A stretch of 6,518 nucleotides of DNA from Actinomycetales bacterium (GTDB lineage Bacteria; Actinomycetota; Actinomycetes; Actinomycetales; Microbacteriaceae). Below, piece after piece: positions 5,404 to 6,518 of this stretch. How positions within the stretch are numbered: position 1 is the first letter of the stretch; the number at the start of each line of letters is the position of its first letter. Both the position numbers and the translations under genes were made by a program. A model generated the notes under the pieces. It was not told the origin of the DNA, made no database searches, and saw nothing but the letters and a program-made list of their open reading frames with translations. The DNA lies in NCBI GenBank assembly GCA_015655255.1, contig JAATFJ010000083.1, positions 1-6,518 of the forward strand. The letters are read 5' to 3'.

Positions 5404-6183
5404 TCAGGGGTTGACGCCGACGCCGCCATCCACGGAGAAGTCCGCGCCCACAACGAACGAGGCTGCGTCCGAAAGCAGGAACGCTGCGACCTCGGCGATC
5501 TCTCCGGGCTCACCTAGGCGGCCGATGGGCTGCGCTTTTGCCGCGACCGCCGCGATCTCCGGGTCTTCCATCGCGGCGGAGGCCAGTGGCGTGAGAGTGG
5601 AGCCGGGAAGGACGGCATTGATCCTGATCCCCTGCGGGGCATAGTCGAGTGCGGCCTGGCGGGTGATGCCCAGGGCGCCGTGCTTGCTCGCGACGTACGC
5701 GGGCAGGTTCGGGTAGCCGAAGCGCCCCGCCGTCGACACGGTGTTGACGATGGCGCCTCCGCCCGCGAGGAGCGCGCGGATCTCGTGTTTCATGGAGAGG
5801 AACACCGAGGTCTCGTTCACGGCGATGACCTTCTGCCATTCATCCAGCGTGAGATCGGCAAGAGGGCCGGTGGGGCCGATGATCCCCGCGTTGTTGAACG
5901 CGCCGTCGAGCCCGCCGAAGGCAGCGACGGCCTGCGCGACGAGATTCTCCACCTCGGACTCGACCGTGAGGTTGACTTTCACGAACTGGCCTTCGCCGCC
6001 GCGCTCGCGCACAGTGGCGAGCGTCTCCTGGCCACCCGCTTCGTTCATATCGGCGATCGTGACCTTCGCACCGCGGCCGGCGAACAGGATGGCCGCTTCT
6101 CGGCCCATTCCACTGCCACCACCGGTCACGATCAGGCGCTTTCCGTCGAGGCGGATCTTTGCGTATGCATCGGGAGCCGACAT
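5404..6183 (-). CDS. Classical SDR-family NAD(P)-dependent oxidoreductase
   Basis: A complete 259-residue short-chain dehydrogenase/reductase. The Rossmann glycine motif is TGGGSGMG (20-27). The acidic D45 at the end of strand 2 (TIADMN) suggests NAD(H) rather than NADP(H). NNAG is at 97-100. The catalytic tetrad is N123, S150, Y163 and K167 (YVASK), with the usual 13-residue Ser-Tyr spacing. A PGSTLTP loop and a C-terminal GRLGEPGEIAEVAAFLLSD block complete the fold. At residue 71, where most relatives have Asp, this protein has Asn. The substrate cannot be told; relatives act on sugars, alcohols, steroids or ring diols. The ATG at 6183 has a good ribosome site (AAGGAA, about 7 nt upstream); a longer in-frame extension to 6342 runs through the promoter and operator and is rejected. 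It is divergent from a TetR gene, its likely repressor. Confidence 0.92.
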   Translation of the reverse strand: MSAPDAYAKIRLDGKRLIVTGGGSGMGREAAILFAGRGAKVTIADMNEAGGQETLATVRERGGEGQFVKVNLTVESEVENLVAQAVAAFGGLDGAFNNAGIIGPTGPLADLTLDEWQKVIAVNETSVFLSMKHEIRALLAGGGAIVNTVSTAGRFGYPNLPAYVASKHGALGITRQAALDYAPQGIRINAVLPGSTLTPLASAAMEDPEIAAVAAKAQPIGRLGEPGEIAEVAAFLLSDAASFVVGADFSVDGGVGVNP

Positions 6184-6261
6184 ACTTTTTCCTTCTTTCT
6201 CACCGCGCTGTGTTCTGGCCCGCGCGGTCCGGCGCGGCATCGGTCCGGGGCGGGCGACTCC

Positions 6262-6267
6262 AGCATA
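6262..6267 (-). promoter_or_regulatory. Possible -10 box of the SDR gene
   Basis: On the minus strand TATGCT (6267 down to 6262) fits TANNNT. It would give a transcript start near 6255 and a leader of about 70 nt. No clear -35 is seen. The palindrome at 6268-6282 directly abuts its upstream side. The predicted leader contains an 8-nt direct repeat, CGGTCCGG, at 6225-6232 and 6241-6248. Confidence 0.35.
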
Positions 6268-6282
6268 TGGCAGAATCTGCCA
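6268..6282. promoter_or_regulatory. Probable TetR operator, perfect 15-bp palindrome
   Basis: TGGCAGA-A-TCTGCCA is a perfect 7-bp inverted repeat around one central base. It lies between the divergent SDR and TetR genes, abutting the possible SDR -10 box and covering positions -41 to -27 relative to a TetR start site at 6309. Binding here could shut off both genes, the usual arrangement for a self-controlled TetR repressor. The palindrome is seen; the binding protein is inferred. Confidence 0.6.
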
Positions 6283-6296
6283 ATCGGCGCCGTCGC

Positions 6297-6311
6297 TAAG
6301 CTGGGGATATG
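6297..6311 (+). promoter_or_regulatory. Probable leaderless promoter of the TetR gene
   Basis: TAAGCT (6297-6302), a TANNNT -10 box, is followed by exactly six bases and the ATG at 6309. This is the same geometry and nearly the same hexamer as at the LysR gene. A GGGG at 6303-6306 is too close to the ATG to serve as a normal ribosome-binding site. Confidence 0.45.
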
Positions 6312-6518
6312 GGGGCCCGACATCCGCAGTTGACGGCATCACGTGCCGCCGTTGAGCTCTTCGTTGCGCGGGCGTCTCTCGACGTACCGATCGACGAGCT
6401 CTGCGCCACCGCCGGTATATCTCCGCGGTCCTTTCATCGTTACTTCTCTACTAAGGCGCAGGTCGTGCGCCCCTACTTCACCGCGGTGGTGACGGACTTC
6501 GGCGAGGAGCTCGACGAC
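6309..6518 (+). CDS. TetR-family transcriptional regulator, N-terminal part
   Basis: Only the first 70 codons are present; the gene runs off the right edge. The translation has the TetR DNA-binding domain: a first helix (ASRAAVELFVARA), then PIDELCATAGISPRSFHRYF with the helix-turn-helix, followed by STKAQVV, which matches the usual FxxKxxL region. The ligand-binding part is not in the window, so the effector is unknown. It is divergent from the SDR gene with a perfect palindrome between them, so it probably represses that gene and itself. The start is set by the ATG at 6309 after a -10 box six bases upstream; there is no usable Shine-Dalgarno. Confidence 0.85.
   Translation, partial: MGARHPQLTASRAAVELFVARASLDVPIDELCATAGISPRSFHRYFSTKAQVVRPYFTAVVTDFGEELDD

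Noticed and set aside
6184..6342. A 53-residue N-terminal extension of the SDR
   Set aside because: It would run through the palindrome and the TetR start; the ATG at 6183 has a good ribosome-binding site and places the Rossmann motif at the usual distance.
1..6518. CRISPR arrays, tRNA or rRNA genes, complete insertion sequences
   Set aside because: I saw no regularly spaced repeats, tRNA-like cloverleaf, rRNA sequence or transposase in the window.

Overview
The window is GC-rich DNA from a high-GC Gram-positive bacterium (Actinomycetota). It is most likely Microbacteriaceae, close to Microbacterium. The basis is the base composition, a DUF222/13E12-type gene, a DUF4349 lipoprotein-like membrane protein, actinobacterial-style TANNNT -10 boxes and two apparently leaderless regulator genes. 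The species cannot be named from the sequence alone.

Layout from left to right. (1) Positions 1-702, minus strand: the N-terminal 234 residues of MesX (DUF1852), the putative oxygenase partner of the folate-independent methionine synthase MesD. It runs off the left edge. (2) 828-1769, plus strand: a divergent LysR-type regulator. Two T-N11-A dyads lie in the shared 125-nt spacer, and the second covers the lysR start codon. (3) About 1830-2566, plus strand: a broken DUF222/HNH-family gene with one frameshift and no HNH nuclease end. (4) About 2644-3555, minus strand: a broken DUF4349 gene with two opposite frameshifts and a lost C-terminus. The two broken genes converge on a short stretch of unassigned DNA. 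(5) 3569-4177, minus strand: an intact YqhA/UPF0114 membrane protein. (6) 4361-5347, plus strand: an intact TerC-family membrane protein. Its leader (about 4224-4360) has the features of a yybP-ykoY manganese riboswitch. (7) A strong 11+5-bp hairpin in the convergent gap, probably a two-way terminator. (8) 5404-6183, minus strand: an intact classical SDR oxidoreductase. (9) 6309-6518, plus strand: the start of a divergent TetR-family regulator. A perfect 15-bp palindrome lies between it and the SDR gene.

Three modules can be read. A methionine-synthesis module (mesX with its LysR) probably continues leftwards into mesD. A manganese-homeostasis module consists of terC under a riboswitch whose P1 strand can also pair with the ribosome-binding site, with yqhA divergent to it. 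An SDR/TetR pair shares a probable operator. Between the first two modules is a block of about 1.8 kb in which both genes are decayed, or in which the assembly has G/C-run errors. No fully new system is evident. The most interesting signals are regulatory: the riboswitch leader, the two matching leaderless promoters, the dyads, and the convergent pseudogene pair.
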